Positions 53,937 through 62,417 of a stretch of 64,000 nt of DNA are shown here, piece by piece; position 1 is the first letter of the stretch; each line of letters opens with the position of its first letter. The DNA is taken from positions 62,001 through 126,000 of the forward strand of contig CAJTZX010000002.1 of assembly GCA_910584345.1 (NCBI GenBank), written 5' to 3'. This stretch comes from an uncultured Eubacterium sp. (GTDB lineage Bacteria; Bacillota; Clostridia; Lachnospirales; Lachnospiraceae). The translations under genes were made by a program, and so were the position numbers. Under the pieces are notes generated by a model, which was not told where the DNA came from, searched no databases, and saw nothing but the letters and a program-made list of their open reading frames with translations.

Positions 53937-54392
53937 TACAACAAAAAACACCCAGTCCACGATCCGTGTATCATTACACGATCAAGGACGGGTGTTATGA
54001 TTTCTAATTTTTCGGATTTTGCTTTCTTTCATATATCGTCTTAATAAACTAAGACTCTCATGCATCTATCTATCGATAGATAGATACATAATATAGATAC
54101 ACGATAGCTATAAAATAAAATCCGGATTCATATTCATCCGCGGTGCCACCTTGTTTCACAGGAATTCCTGCGCTCTCTGACGAGATACCATCATATCTCC
54201 GGCAACTGACGTATGCCCAACGTCGCAGAATACTCAGCAATTTTTATTTTCAAACTTTGCCTTTGACTGCGCCCTCCGTGGTCCATTTAATAATCTGCGT
54301 TTAATCCGGCTCCCACCTAATCCGGACTCTCTGGATATGCACAACTATTTTTATCTCCACTTCAACGGTTTCTTGAATATTCAATTTTAGTT
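53937..54392 (-). promoter_or_regulatory. Tryptophan T-box riboswitch with terminator
   Basis: Stem I with the AGAGAG bulge (54324-54332 region) and specifier codon UGG (54283-54285, minus strand) followed by A; T-box core GGTGGCACCGCGG (54138-54150). The terminator is CACCCGTCCTTG ... GGACTGGGTGTTTTTT (53940-53995). CAAGG of the T-box can pair with CGTCCTTG (53983-53990) to form the antiterminator. Uncharged tRNA-Trp should therefore switch the operon on. The antiterminator partner is about 148 bases from the T-box core, unusually far. Confidence 0.92.
54064..54085. repeat. 22-bp perfect palindrome inside the T-box leader
   Basis: A run of ATCT/GATA tetramers centred on ATCGAT that is identical to its reverse complement over 22 bases. 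It lies between the T-box core and the terminator and would form an independent hairpin. Confidence 0.9.
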
Positions 54393-54398
54393 TTTATT

Positions 54399-54427
54399 AT
54401 TAAACCACAAGATTTTCAATTTGTCAA
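54399..54427 (-). promoter_or_regulatory. trp operon promoter
   Basis: Minus strand TTGACA (54422-54427), exactly 17 bases, TTTAAT (54399-54404). The -35 box overlaps the stop codon of the upstream helicase gene. Confidence 0.8.
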
Positions 54428-57400
54428 TAACTTTTTTCTTCTAAAACAGAAATCAGCTGCTCTTTATCCAAACCGCTAATAGATACACCATCTTCAGCGA
54501 TAATAGAATCCGCAAGATTCTGCTTGTCCTCCTGCATTTTTAAAATTCTCTCTTCAATTGTACCTTTCATAATGAGACGCATAACCGTAACTTTATTATC
54601 CTGGCCAATACGATGAGCGCGGTCTGTTGCCTGATTTTGCGCTGCGAGATTCCACCATGGATCATAATGAATTACAAGATCCGCGGCCGTGAGATTTAGT
54701 CCAGTACCACCCGCTTTTAAAGAAATTAAAAATAAATCTGCATTTCCGTTTTGAAATTCAGTCACTAATCGACGCCGTTCTTCTTTACTCGTCTTGCCCG
54801 TTAACATAAATGCCCGTAATCCACATTGTGCAAACAATTCAGCCAAATGCTCCAGCATGGATGCAAACTGAGAAAACAATAAAATTTTATGACCGGCGCT
54901 GACTGCATTTTGTACGACTTCCACACATGTTTTTGTTTTCGCAGAATCCCCTTGAAAGTTTTCATATACAAGCGACGGATCACAGCAAATCTGGCGTAAA
55001 GCGGTTAATTCTGCCAAGACCCATAATTTTTGTGTCTTAAATTCCGCTTCAGTCTGTTTGGAAAGTGTCATAAGAAGCTGTTTTTCCCGTGCCTGATAAA
55101 GATTGTTCTGCTCCCCTTCCATCTTTGCATAGATAACTTCTTCTACTTTGTCCGGAAGCTCTTTTAGTACATCCTTTTTCAAACGACGTAAAATAAACGG
55201 ACGTACAAACCTTGAGAGGCGGATTCTTGCCACATTGTCTTTGCTTTCCATAATCGGGCCTTCCAGCTCATCCTTAAATCGCTTATAGCTGAACAAATAA
55301 CCTGGCATCAAAAATTCAAAAATGCTCCAAAGCTCACTCAGCCTGTTTTCAATGGGTGTCCCTGTTAATGCAAAACGACAGGTACAAGCAATTGCTTTTA
55401 CTGCTTTTGCAGCCTGCGTCGAAGCATTTTTAATATACTGCGCCTCATCGATGATTACAAAATCAAACTGTTTTTCTTCATAAAAATCTATATCACGTTT
55501 TAACAAATCATATGAAGTGATTAATAGATCACTTTTTTCCCATTCTTCTATCTGGACTTGTCTCGTATGTACCGGCCCTGCCACGGTTGCTGTCCGCGCA
55601 GAAGGATAAAATCGCCTGCACTCTTCTTCCCAATTATAAACAAGAGACGCCGGACATACAATCAGCGCTTTCGAATCCGGATGCGCCGCTAAAAATGTTA
55701 ATACCTGCAAAGTTTTTCCCAGCCCCATGTCATCAGCCAATATCCCCCCAAAGCCAAACTTCGCCAACGAACATAGCCATTGAAATCCGATTTCCTGATA
55801 AGGGCGAAGTTGTGCTACTATCTGCTGTGGTATTTCATTATCTCCATCTTCCATTGACCTCATCTCTCGTATCACCGATTTAAACTCTTTGCTGCGTTCA
55901 AGACGTATATACTCGGCATTTTCCTTCATTAATGAATCCAAATATAAGGAACGATACAACGGCAGCTCTGCTTTGCGTGCTTTCAGCTGGTCTTTCGTCA
56001 AATGCAGTCCTTCATTTAATTCTGTCAATACCGCCAAAGAATTTTCATCCATACGAATAAAATCACCAGACTGCAGCCTATGATATTTCTTCTTCTTTTT
56101 GTAATCCGCCAGTATTTCCAAAACTTCCTGTGCACTCATTCCTTCCACATTCCAGCTAACATCAAGCAGCCTTCCTTTCACAGAAATTCCTGCAGTAACC
56201 TTCGGCATTGGTATCACACGCATTCCTTTAAAGCGATCCGTTGCAAATATCTCTGACACCGTTTCCAGCTGTGAAAGCCCTTCCTCCAAAAATTCCAGCA
56301 TACTATCTTCCTCTTTACTATAATAAGTCTGCTGGTCAGATGCTACCTCAAAATACTTTTCCAAAATACTACGCACCTGAAATTCCTTGCGTATATCACG
56401 AATCGCTTCTTCTTTTGCCGGAATCTTTGCTACATCATATTCCTTATTCCCATATAATACTTTTGCTTTGCATTCAATACGATCGCCAACTTTATCCAAA
56501 TAACAATGAAACAATGCTTCTTCTGTTTCGTAGGAAGAAAAATCTGCATCTTTAATTCGAACATCTAATACGTCTCCAATCAGCGGCAGCACATTTTTTG
56601 CAAACGCGCCAAAATCTGCCTCACTTAAATAAAAAGATGGATTTGATAAATCTTCGTGATAATATCTGTACCGCCCATAATAAGCGCTCCTCCTCATACT
56701 TTCCCGTTCCTGTATCATCAACTTTAAAAAACCCTTAACCTGTTCATAATATTCCCTTGTACAAATATAAAAACATTCCCGCCATAAAATGTACCACTGA
56801 CTACCGCCCTCGGTCAAAAAAATTGGCTCCATAACTACATCTGCGCCCTTTTTTTTCTTATTACCAGCGATCCTTATCGGTAATTTTGGATTTTTTCTCA
56901 AAATCAGAACGTTTTCTTCTTTATTACATAACTGATCGTCCACATAAAGCTGTCTTCCTTCATACATCTCCATCAAACGATCCAGCATTGGCGGAGACAA
57001 TGTGACAGACCGCCGCTGTTGGGTACTGCTGTAACTCCAATTTTGGTACCGTAAAGAAAATTCATTTTCGTTATCCAGTTCCAGCAAAAGATTTACGATG
57101 CCGGTTGATTCCCTTGTAAACGCGCTTTGACTGTGTGTAAACGCCAGCTTCTTTCCATAGGAAACATACCGCATCTGTTTGATATTTTCTACCAGCTCGC
57201 CAATATCCTTTACAACATAAAGCTGTGTTGTTCCAATCTTTAGCTCCAAAGATTCCCTGTCTGCTTCCAGATGTAAAATCGGCACCAGACGAACATCTCC
57301 GTTTCCATACTCCTGACAAAACTGGTTACGATCCTGCAGTACATAGTAATCTACCAAATTCTTCAGTTCCCTGTCACTTGGCTTTTCTGCCAGCATTATT

Positions 57401-57816
57401 GTTAAATGTCCAGGCTTACTTACGACTTGATATGTATTACCGTACGTCGCATTTGATTTTGTGCTGTCAGATTGTCCTTCCGTAAATGAATGAAATTCCC
57501 CTTCATCCACCTGATAATTATATTCCATTAATAGTGCAACAAGATGCTTGCACATACCCGGATAAACCTTATATGCCTCACACTCACAATGATAGTCCAG
57601 GATCTTTTCCTCTTGCGGCGAAAATTCCACTACTGCCTCTGCACAATATATCTTATTTTTGCTGCCTTTTACCTTTGCGCGGATAGCAGAAACTCCACCC
57701 TCTTGATTCTTAATCTCAATCCGCCCTACATTCTCATTCATAAATAAATCATTACCACGTTTATAAACCTCATTCGGAGAATTCAATTTTATAATATTTG
57801 GATCTATCATTCGCAT
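54424..57816 (-). CDS. SNF2-family helicase with SWIM zinc finger
   Basis: 1130 residues from the ATG nine bases after AGAAGGGAG; other in-frame ATGs lie 6-81 bases upstream. N-terminal SWIM finger (CECEAYKVYPGMCKHL), a long bacterial SNF2-associated domain, then the ATPase: ILADDMGLGKT, LLITSYDLLKRD, IIDEAQYIKN, ALTGTPIENRLSELW, and domain 2 with LFSQFASML, LKAGGTGLNL and ATDRAHRIGQ. A DNA translocase/remodeller, probably acting in transcription or repair. No adjacent methylase or nuclease suggests a defence role. Confidence 0.93.
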   Translation of the reverse strand: MRMIDPNIIKLNSPNEVYKRGNDLFMNENVGRIEIKNQEGGVSAIRAKVKGSKNKIYCAEAVVEFSPQEEKILDYHCECEAYKVYPGMCKHLVALLMEYNYQVDEGEFHSFTEGQSDSTKSNATYGNTYQVVSKPGHLTIMLAEKPSDRELKNLVDYYVLQDRNQFCQEYGNGDVRLVPILHLEADRESLELKIGTTQLYVVKDIGELVENIKQMRYVSYGKKLAFTHSQSAFTRESTGIVNLLLELDNENEFSLRYQNWSYSSTQQRRSVTLSPPMLDRLMEMYEGRQLYVDDQLCNKEENVLILRKNPKLPIRIAGNKKKKGADVVMEPIFLTEGGSQWYILWRECFYICTREYYEQVKGFLKLMIQERESMRRSAYYGRYRYYHEDLSNPSFYLSEADFGAFAKNVLPLIGDVLDVRIKDADFSSYETEEALFHCYLDKVGDRIECKAKVLYGNKEYDVAKIPAKEEAIRDIRKEFQVRSILEKYFEVASDQQTYYSKEEDSMLEFLEEGLSQLETVSEIFATDRFKGMRVIPMPKVTAGISVKGRLLDVSWNVEGMSAQEVLEILADYKKKKKYHRLQSGDFIRMDENSLAVLTELNEGLHLTKDQLKARKAELPLYRSLYLDSLMKENAEYIRLERSKEFKSVIREMRSMEDGDNEIPQQIVAQLRPYQEIGFQWLCSLAKFGFGGILADDMGLGKTLQVLTFLAAHPDSKALIVCPASLVYNWEEECRRFYPSARTATVAGPVHTRQVQIEEWEKSDLLITSYDLLKRDIDFYEEKQFDFVIIDEAQYIKNASTQAAKAVKAIACTCRFALTGTPIENRLSELWSIFEFLMPGYLFSYKRFKDELEGPIMESKDNVARIRLSRFVRPFILRRLKKDVLKELPDKVEEVIYAKMEGEQNNLYQAREKQLLMTLSKQTEAEFKTQKLWVLAELTALRQICCDPSLVYENFQGDSAKTKTCVEVVQNAVSAGHKILLFSQFASMLEHLAELFAQCGLRAFMLTGKTSKEERRRLVTEFQNGNADLFLISLKAGGTGLNLTAADLVIHYDPWWNLAAQNQATDRAHRIGQDNKVTVMRLIMKGTIEERILKMQEDKQNLADSIIAEDGVSISGLDKEQLISVLEEKSY

Positions 57817-57984
57817 CCCCATCATCTCCCTTCTCTGATTATCGTACATGTAATCTGTAAACTTTTTATATTTTACCATGAAAACAGAGCGAAGCACAGA
57901 TCAATTCGTATTTATTTTTATATTTATTTTTTGTATTTTTCAATTGGATTTCTTTCTTTTCTACAAAACTTCATTTCATATAGT

Positions 57985-58815
57985 CTAAAACCAACCTTTT
58001 TTCTTAAAAACCGCCAATAATATTACGCACACAAATATGCTCACTCCTACAAAAACCGGATAGGCATACTTCCAATGCATTTCCGGCATATCCGGAAAAT
58101 TCATTCCATACCAGCCTGCCATCAGTGTTAGAGGCTGAAACACGGTCGTAATTACAGTAAACAATCGCATAAGATTATTTTGTTCGATATCTATCTGTGC
58201 CTGATAAGCTTCCCGCATCTGCGTCACATAATCGCGTAGATTCAATACGTTCTGCAAATATCTGGTTGTCCGATTCGCCAAAATAGTAAAATGCATCATA
58301 CCCTCTTCGGAAAGCATCTTGTTATCGTTCAACAACAGACTGTCCATAATCGTATCCAATTGTTCATAATACCGTTTCAGCCGCAGCAGCTCTTTACGAT
58401 ATGCAATAATCTTGCGAATATAATTATTCTGAAATCGTACCATTGCAGCCATTTCTGCATCTGCCACTTCACACTCCAAATCTTCCAGATTATCCATATC
58501 ATTTTTCAGCAGATTTTGAAAAAAGCTCCAGAGCGCGCATTCATTCGTTGCTGCTTTTTGAAACAGCGTTCTGGAAATCTCATATCCGCGCTGTCCTTCG
58601 CAGAGCAAAAACAAATCTTCATGATCCAAATATATCATAATTTGATTTGCCGCTTTACCAGTCCGATGTATATCATATAGAGGAAATACAAACAACGTAT
58701 AATTTTTATAGCTTTCAAAGGTCTCTGTCGTGCCATCCCGGATATTATGAATGACTTTTGGTTCCATATATTCCGCGTATTTTTCAGAATCTTCTATTTT
58801 AAACACATCTTGCAT
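57985..58815 (-). CDS. CorA-family divalent cation transporter
   Basis: 276 residues. Cytoplasmic alpha/beta domain, long stalk helix (ALWSFFQNLLKND onward), and two C-terminal membrane helices with the YGMNFPDMPE selectivity loop (GMN near 240) and a basic tail KKKGWF. Shorter than E. coli CorA but usual for Firmicutes. Likely moves Mg2+. AAAGGAGG precedes the ATG. Confidence 0.92.
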   Translation of the reverse strand: MQDVFKIEDSEKYAEYMEPKVIHNIRDGTTETFESYKNYTLFVFPLYDIHRTGKAANQIMIYLDHEDLFLLCEGQRGYEISRTLFQKAATNECALWSFFQNLLKNDMDNLEDLECEVADAEMAAMVRFQNNYIRKIIAYRKELLRLKRYYEQLDTIMDSLLLNDNKMLSEEGMMHFTILANRTTRYLQNVLNLRDYVTQMREAYQAQIDIEQNNLMRLFTVITTVFQPLTLMAGWYGMNFPDMPEMHWKYAYPVFVGVSIFVCVILLAVFKKKGWF

Positions 58816-59033
58816 TTTATCAATCCTCCTTTAAAGATTCACAATTCTTTTTCGTTATCTTATGCAAATGATACAGAAGCTTATTATTCCCTGAGTTCTG
58901 CGATTCCATACCGTTTCATTGTCATATCATTAAGAATCGCTGAATTCCTTATTTCTAAAAATTAACAATTTTGTGTATAGATATGCTGAAAACCGAAAAC
59001 AATAACAGAAAAATTTCAGTGAGGTAATTCAAT
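58816..59033. other. Spacer upstream of ldh
   Basis: AT-rich divergent spacer between corA and ldh. No strong promoter pair or repeat stands out. Confidence 0.4.
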
Positions 59034-59999
59034 ATGTGTAACAATGAATGCATAAAAATCAACCTGCGAAAAGCAGCTGTCATCGGCTGCGGCTTCGTAG
59101 GTTCTTCTACTGCTTTTGCATTAATGCAAAGCGGTTTATTTTCCGAATTGATCTTAATTGATGCGGATGCAGACCGTGCAGAAGGTGAAGCGCTGGATAT
59201 CAGCCATGGAACCCCGTTTGCAAGACCTATGAAAATCTACGCCGGCACATACAAAGATATCAGCGATGCTGCGATCGTCATCATTACAGCCGGAGCCAAC
59301 CAAAAACCAGATGAAACAAGGCTGGATCTGGTCAGCAAAAACACAAAAATTATGCGCTCCATCGTACAGGAAATTATGAAATATGGCTGCGAAGGCATAC
59401 TTTTAATTGTCTCCAATCCGGTTGATATTCTCACTTATGAAGCGTTAAAAATCTCCGGCCTTCCAAAAAACCGTGTCATCGGCTCGGGAACTGTACTTGA
59501 TACCGGACGGTTAAAAAGTGAACTTGCAGAACACCTTGGTGTAGACAGCAGAAGTATTCATGCATTTATTATCGGCGAACACGGAGACAGTGAGATTGCC
59601 GCTTTCAGCAGTGCAAATGTATCTGGGGTACCGCTTAACGATGTATGTGAAATGCGCGGCTATTTTCACCATGAAGCGGCCATGCGAGAAATTGCGCAGA
59701 CCGTAAAAAACAGCGCATATGAAATCATTGAAAAGAAAAAAGCCACCTATTATGGAATCTCTATGGCTGTTCGAAGAATCTGCGAAGCGATTGTTCGAGA
59801 TGAAAAATCAATTCTTCCGGTATCTGTAATGTTGGATGGTATTTACGGTCTGAAAGATATTGTATTAAGTATGCCAACGATTATCGGAGCCGGAGGCGCC
59901 GAAGGACAGATGCCGATTACTCTGAACCAGGCAGAACAAGATCAGCTAAAACAATCTGCCGATGTACTGCGTGATGTCATCAAAAATATTCATACATGA
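59034..59999 (+). CDS. ldh: L-lactate dehydrogenase
   Basis: 321 residues. NAD-binding GCGFVGSSTAFAL, substrate loop GANQKPDETRLDL with the catalytic Arg, VSNPVDILT, SGTVLDTGRLKSEL, and the active-site histidine in IIGEHGDSE (H183). It reduces pyruvate to L-lactate with NADH. Motifs place it with lactate rather than malate dehydrogenases. GTGAGGTAATT precedes the ATG. Confidence 0.95.
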   Translation: MCNNECIKINLRKAAVIGCGFVGSSTAFALMQSGLFSELILIDADADRAEGEALDISHGTPFARPMKIYAGTYKDISDAAIVIITAGANQKPDETRLDLVSKNTKIMRSIVQEIMKYGCEGILLIVSNPVDILTYEALKISGLPKNRVIGSGTVLDTGRLKSELAEHLGVDSRSIHAFIIGEHGDSEIAAFSSANVSGVPLNDVCEMRGYFHHEAAMREIAQTVKNSAYEIIEKKKATYYGISMAVRRICEAIVRDEKSILPVSVMLDGIYGLKDIVLSMPTIIGAGGAEGQMPITLNQAEQDQLKQSADVLRDVIKNIHT

Positions 60000-60070
60000 T
60001 GCCATTTTGATTGAGTCAGATTTTATAATAGATTTTGTCTACTATTTACAATGCAATTGAGGAGGACAAT

Positions 60071-60988
60071 ATGACAAGATCAGAAGCTATCGCCAGAAAA
60101 AGAAAAGTACGCAAAACAAGACGGCGTGCCATTCGCCGAGCTGTATGCATGGCCGGGCTTATGGCTGTAATCGTCACTGCTTTGCGTACCGCAAACAAGT
60201 ATCTGCTTACCGCTGACAGTATTACCAAACCGGAAAACAGCCGCTTACAAGCTGCTTCCACTGTATCGATAAAACAGCCGATAGAACGCCACACCTCTCA
60301 GATTACGAACGATTTAAAAGATTATTCCAAAACGAGCAGCTTAGCATCTAAAATATATAAAAACCGTAATCAGTATTCAGATGCATTATTAACTGCCTAT
60401 TTAAATAATCCGGAAATGGAAGACTTTATAGCAGGATATTTGGATGCCAATCTTCCACAATATGCAGCACAAACGGGTTTTACGAGTCATGAACTACAGG
60501 AGCAATTTCCATTGTTTCTGCAGTGGGACAAGCGCTGGGGCTATGTTTCTTACGGCGGCAGTATCATCGGGCTTTCAGGCTGCGGCCCAACCTGCCTTTC
60601 TATGGTACTTGTCTCTCTGACCGGACAATCAGATAAAACTCCGGCCGATATCGCACGCTTTAGTGAGGAAAACGGATATTATGTGGAAGGAAGCGGTACA
60701 TCCTGGTCTTTGATGACGACCGGCGCTGCATCACTTGGTCTTTATGCACGGGAATTATCTTTGGACGAATCCGTAATGAAATCTTCTTTAGATGCAAACC
60801 ATCCGATTATCTGCTCCATGGGCCCCGGAGACTTTACTACGCAGGGACATTTTATTATGATCTACGGTTACGATGACAACGGATTTCTTGTGAATGATCC
60901 AAACTGTATTGCAAGAAGCGATAAAAGCTGGGATTTTGATACTCTGCGCGGACAGATTAAAAACCTGTGGGCATATTCTGCCGGATAA
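60071..60988 (+). CDS. C39-like membrane-anchored cysteine peptidase
   Basis: 305 residues from the ATG right after GAGGAGGACAAT; an in-frame ATG-like start 36 bases upstream has no site. Very basic N-terminus, one membrane helix (about 25-45), a helical linker, then a Peptidase_C39_2 domain with LSGCGPTCLSM (C171), GHFIMIYGYD (H260) and VNDPN (N275/D276), a full catalytic set. Faces outside the membrane. Follows ldh by 71 bases. Substrate unknown. Confidence 0.85.
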   Translation: MTRSEAIARKRKVRKTRRRAIRRAVCMAGLMAVIVTALRTANKYLLTADSITKPENSRLQAASTVSIKQPIERHTSQITNDLKDYSKTSSLASKIYKNRNQYSDALLTAYLNNPEMEDFIAGYLDANLPQYAAQTGFTSHELQEQFPLFLQWDKRWGYVSYGGSIIGLSGCGPTCLSMVLVSLTGQSDKTPADIARFSEENGYYVEGSGTSWSLMTTGAASLGLYARELSLDESVMKSSLDANHPIICSMGPGDFTTQGHFIMIYGYDDNGFLVNDPNCIARSDKSWDFDTLRGQIKNLWAYSAG

Positions 60989-61167
60989 CATCAGAATTTT
61001 TTTAAAATGGATGATTTATTGTTGTATTTTACCTGGATCTGAGCTAAGATAAAGATAATCGAAAAAACATCTATCTTAAAAACTATTATGATTAGAATCT
61101 ATCGCAAAAGAAAATATTGTTATAACGCAATGCAAAGGCCACTATGACGATAAATAAAATATAGCTT

Positions 61168-61206
61168 AAAAAGAACAGCCCTATCCAAAGATAGAGCTGT
61201 TCTTTC
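61168..61206. terminator. Bidirectional terminator, C39 peptidase / trpS
   Basis: AAAGAACAG and CTGTTCTTT flank an inner CTATC/GATAG stem. It separates two convergent genes. Confidence 0.88.
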
Positions 61207-61222
61207 ATATCAACTTTAATTT

Positions 61223-62314
61223 TTATTTAAATTTCTCTTTTTGTTCGGTCAGGAAACGAGGATCCCGAAAATAGTCAATTTTCATTGCATGTTTTACTTC
61301 TTCAAGCGTTTTCGCCGCCGTTTCTTTTGCCGTTTCACTTCCGCTTCGCAAAATCTCATATACTAGATCAATGTTTTTTTCATATTCTGCCCTGCGTGTA
61401 CGAATTGGACGCAGCTCCTCCTGCATCACGCTGTTTAAAAACTTTTTAACTTTTACATCGCCAAGTCCACCGCGTTTATAATGCTCTTTTAGTTCATCTA
61501 AATTCGCGTACTCTGGCAAATATTCTGCAAAATGACCATCATTACTAAACGCATCCAAATACGTAAAGACCGTATTTCCTTCCAGTTTTCCTGGATCTTG
61601 CACACGGATATGATCCGGATCTGTAAACATGGACATCACTTTTTTTTGCACGTCCTCTTCGTTTTCAGATAAATAAATGCAATTCCCAAGCGATTTACTC
61701 ATTTTTGCCTTTCCATCTGTACCTGGCAGACGCAGACATGCTTCGTTATCCGGCAGAAGTATTTGAGGCTCTACCAATGTTTCTCCATAAACCGTATTAA
61801 ATTTGTGTACAATCTCTCTTGTCTGCTCCAACATCGGCGCCTGATCTTCTCCTACCGGAACCGTCGTCGCTTTAAATGCCGTGATATCTGCTGCCTGGCT
61901 AATCGGATACGTAAAAAATCCTACCGGAATACTTGTTTCAAAATTACGCATTTGAATCTCTGCTTTCACCGTTGGATTTCTCTGCAGCCTGGATACTGTA
62001 ACAAGATTCATATAGTAAAAGGATAACTCCGTCAGCTCTGATATATGTGACTGGATAAAGATCGTAGATTTTTCAGGATCAATGCCTACCGATAAATAAT
62101 CCAGTGCCACTTCCATAATATTTTCGCGTATTTTAGACGGATGATCTGCATTATCTGTCAATGCCTGCGCATCCGCAATCATAATAAATATTTTCTCAAA
62201 TTCACCGGAATTTTGCAGCTCCACACGCCGTTTGAGCGAACCTGCATAGTGACCTACATGTAATTTTCCTGTTGGACGGTCGCCTGTTAATATGATTTTT
62301 TTATTCTCTGCCAT
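61223..62314 (-). CDS. trpS: Tryptophan-tRNA ligase
   Basis: 363 residues. Class-I aminoacyl-tRNA synthetase with a HIGH-type PTGKLHVGHYAG (14-25), GDRPTG substrate loop and KMSKSLGN. It belongs to the longer bacterial TrpRS form. The 103-base leader is too short for a T-box and shows none, so it is regulated differently from the trp operon. Confidence 0.95.
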   Translation of the reverse strand: MAENKKIILTGDRPTGKLHVGHYAGSLKRRVELQNSGEFEKIFIMIADAQALTDNADHPSKIRENIMEVALDYLSVGIDPEKSTIFIQSHISELTELSFYYMNLVTVSRLQRNPTVKAEIQMRNFETSIPVGFFTYPISQAADITAFKATTVPVGEDQAPMLEQTREIVHKFNTVYGETLVEPQILLPDNEACLRLPGTDGKAKMSKSLGNCIYLSENEEDVQKKVMSMFTDPDHIRVQDPGKLEGNTVFTYLDAFSNDGHFAEYLPEYANLDELKEHYKRGGLGDVKVKKFLNSVMQEELRPIRTRRAEYEKNIDLVYEILRSGSETAKETAAKTLEEVKHAMKIDYFRDPRFLTEQKEKFK

Positions 62315-62417
62315 TTTTCAAATCTCCATTTTCTTTGTTGATATTTATAATCAATTATATTAATTACTATTATTATTTAACATGATATCCATTGTTCTAT
62401 ATAAATCAAATACTTTT

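Noticed and set aside
61223..62417. Possible T-box controlling trpS
   Set aside because: Only 103 bases lie upstream of trpS and they contain no T-box core or terminator hairpin.
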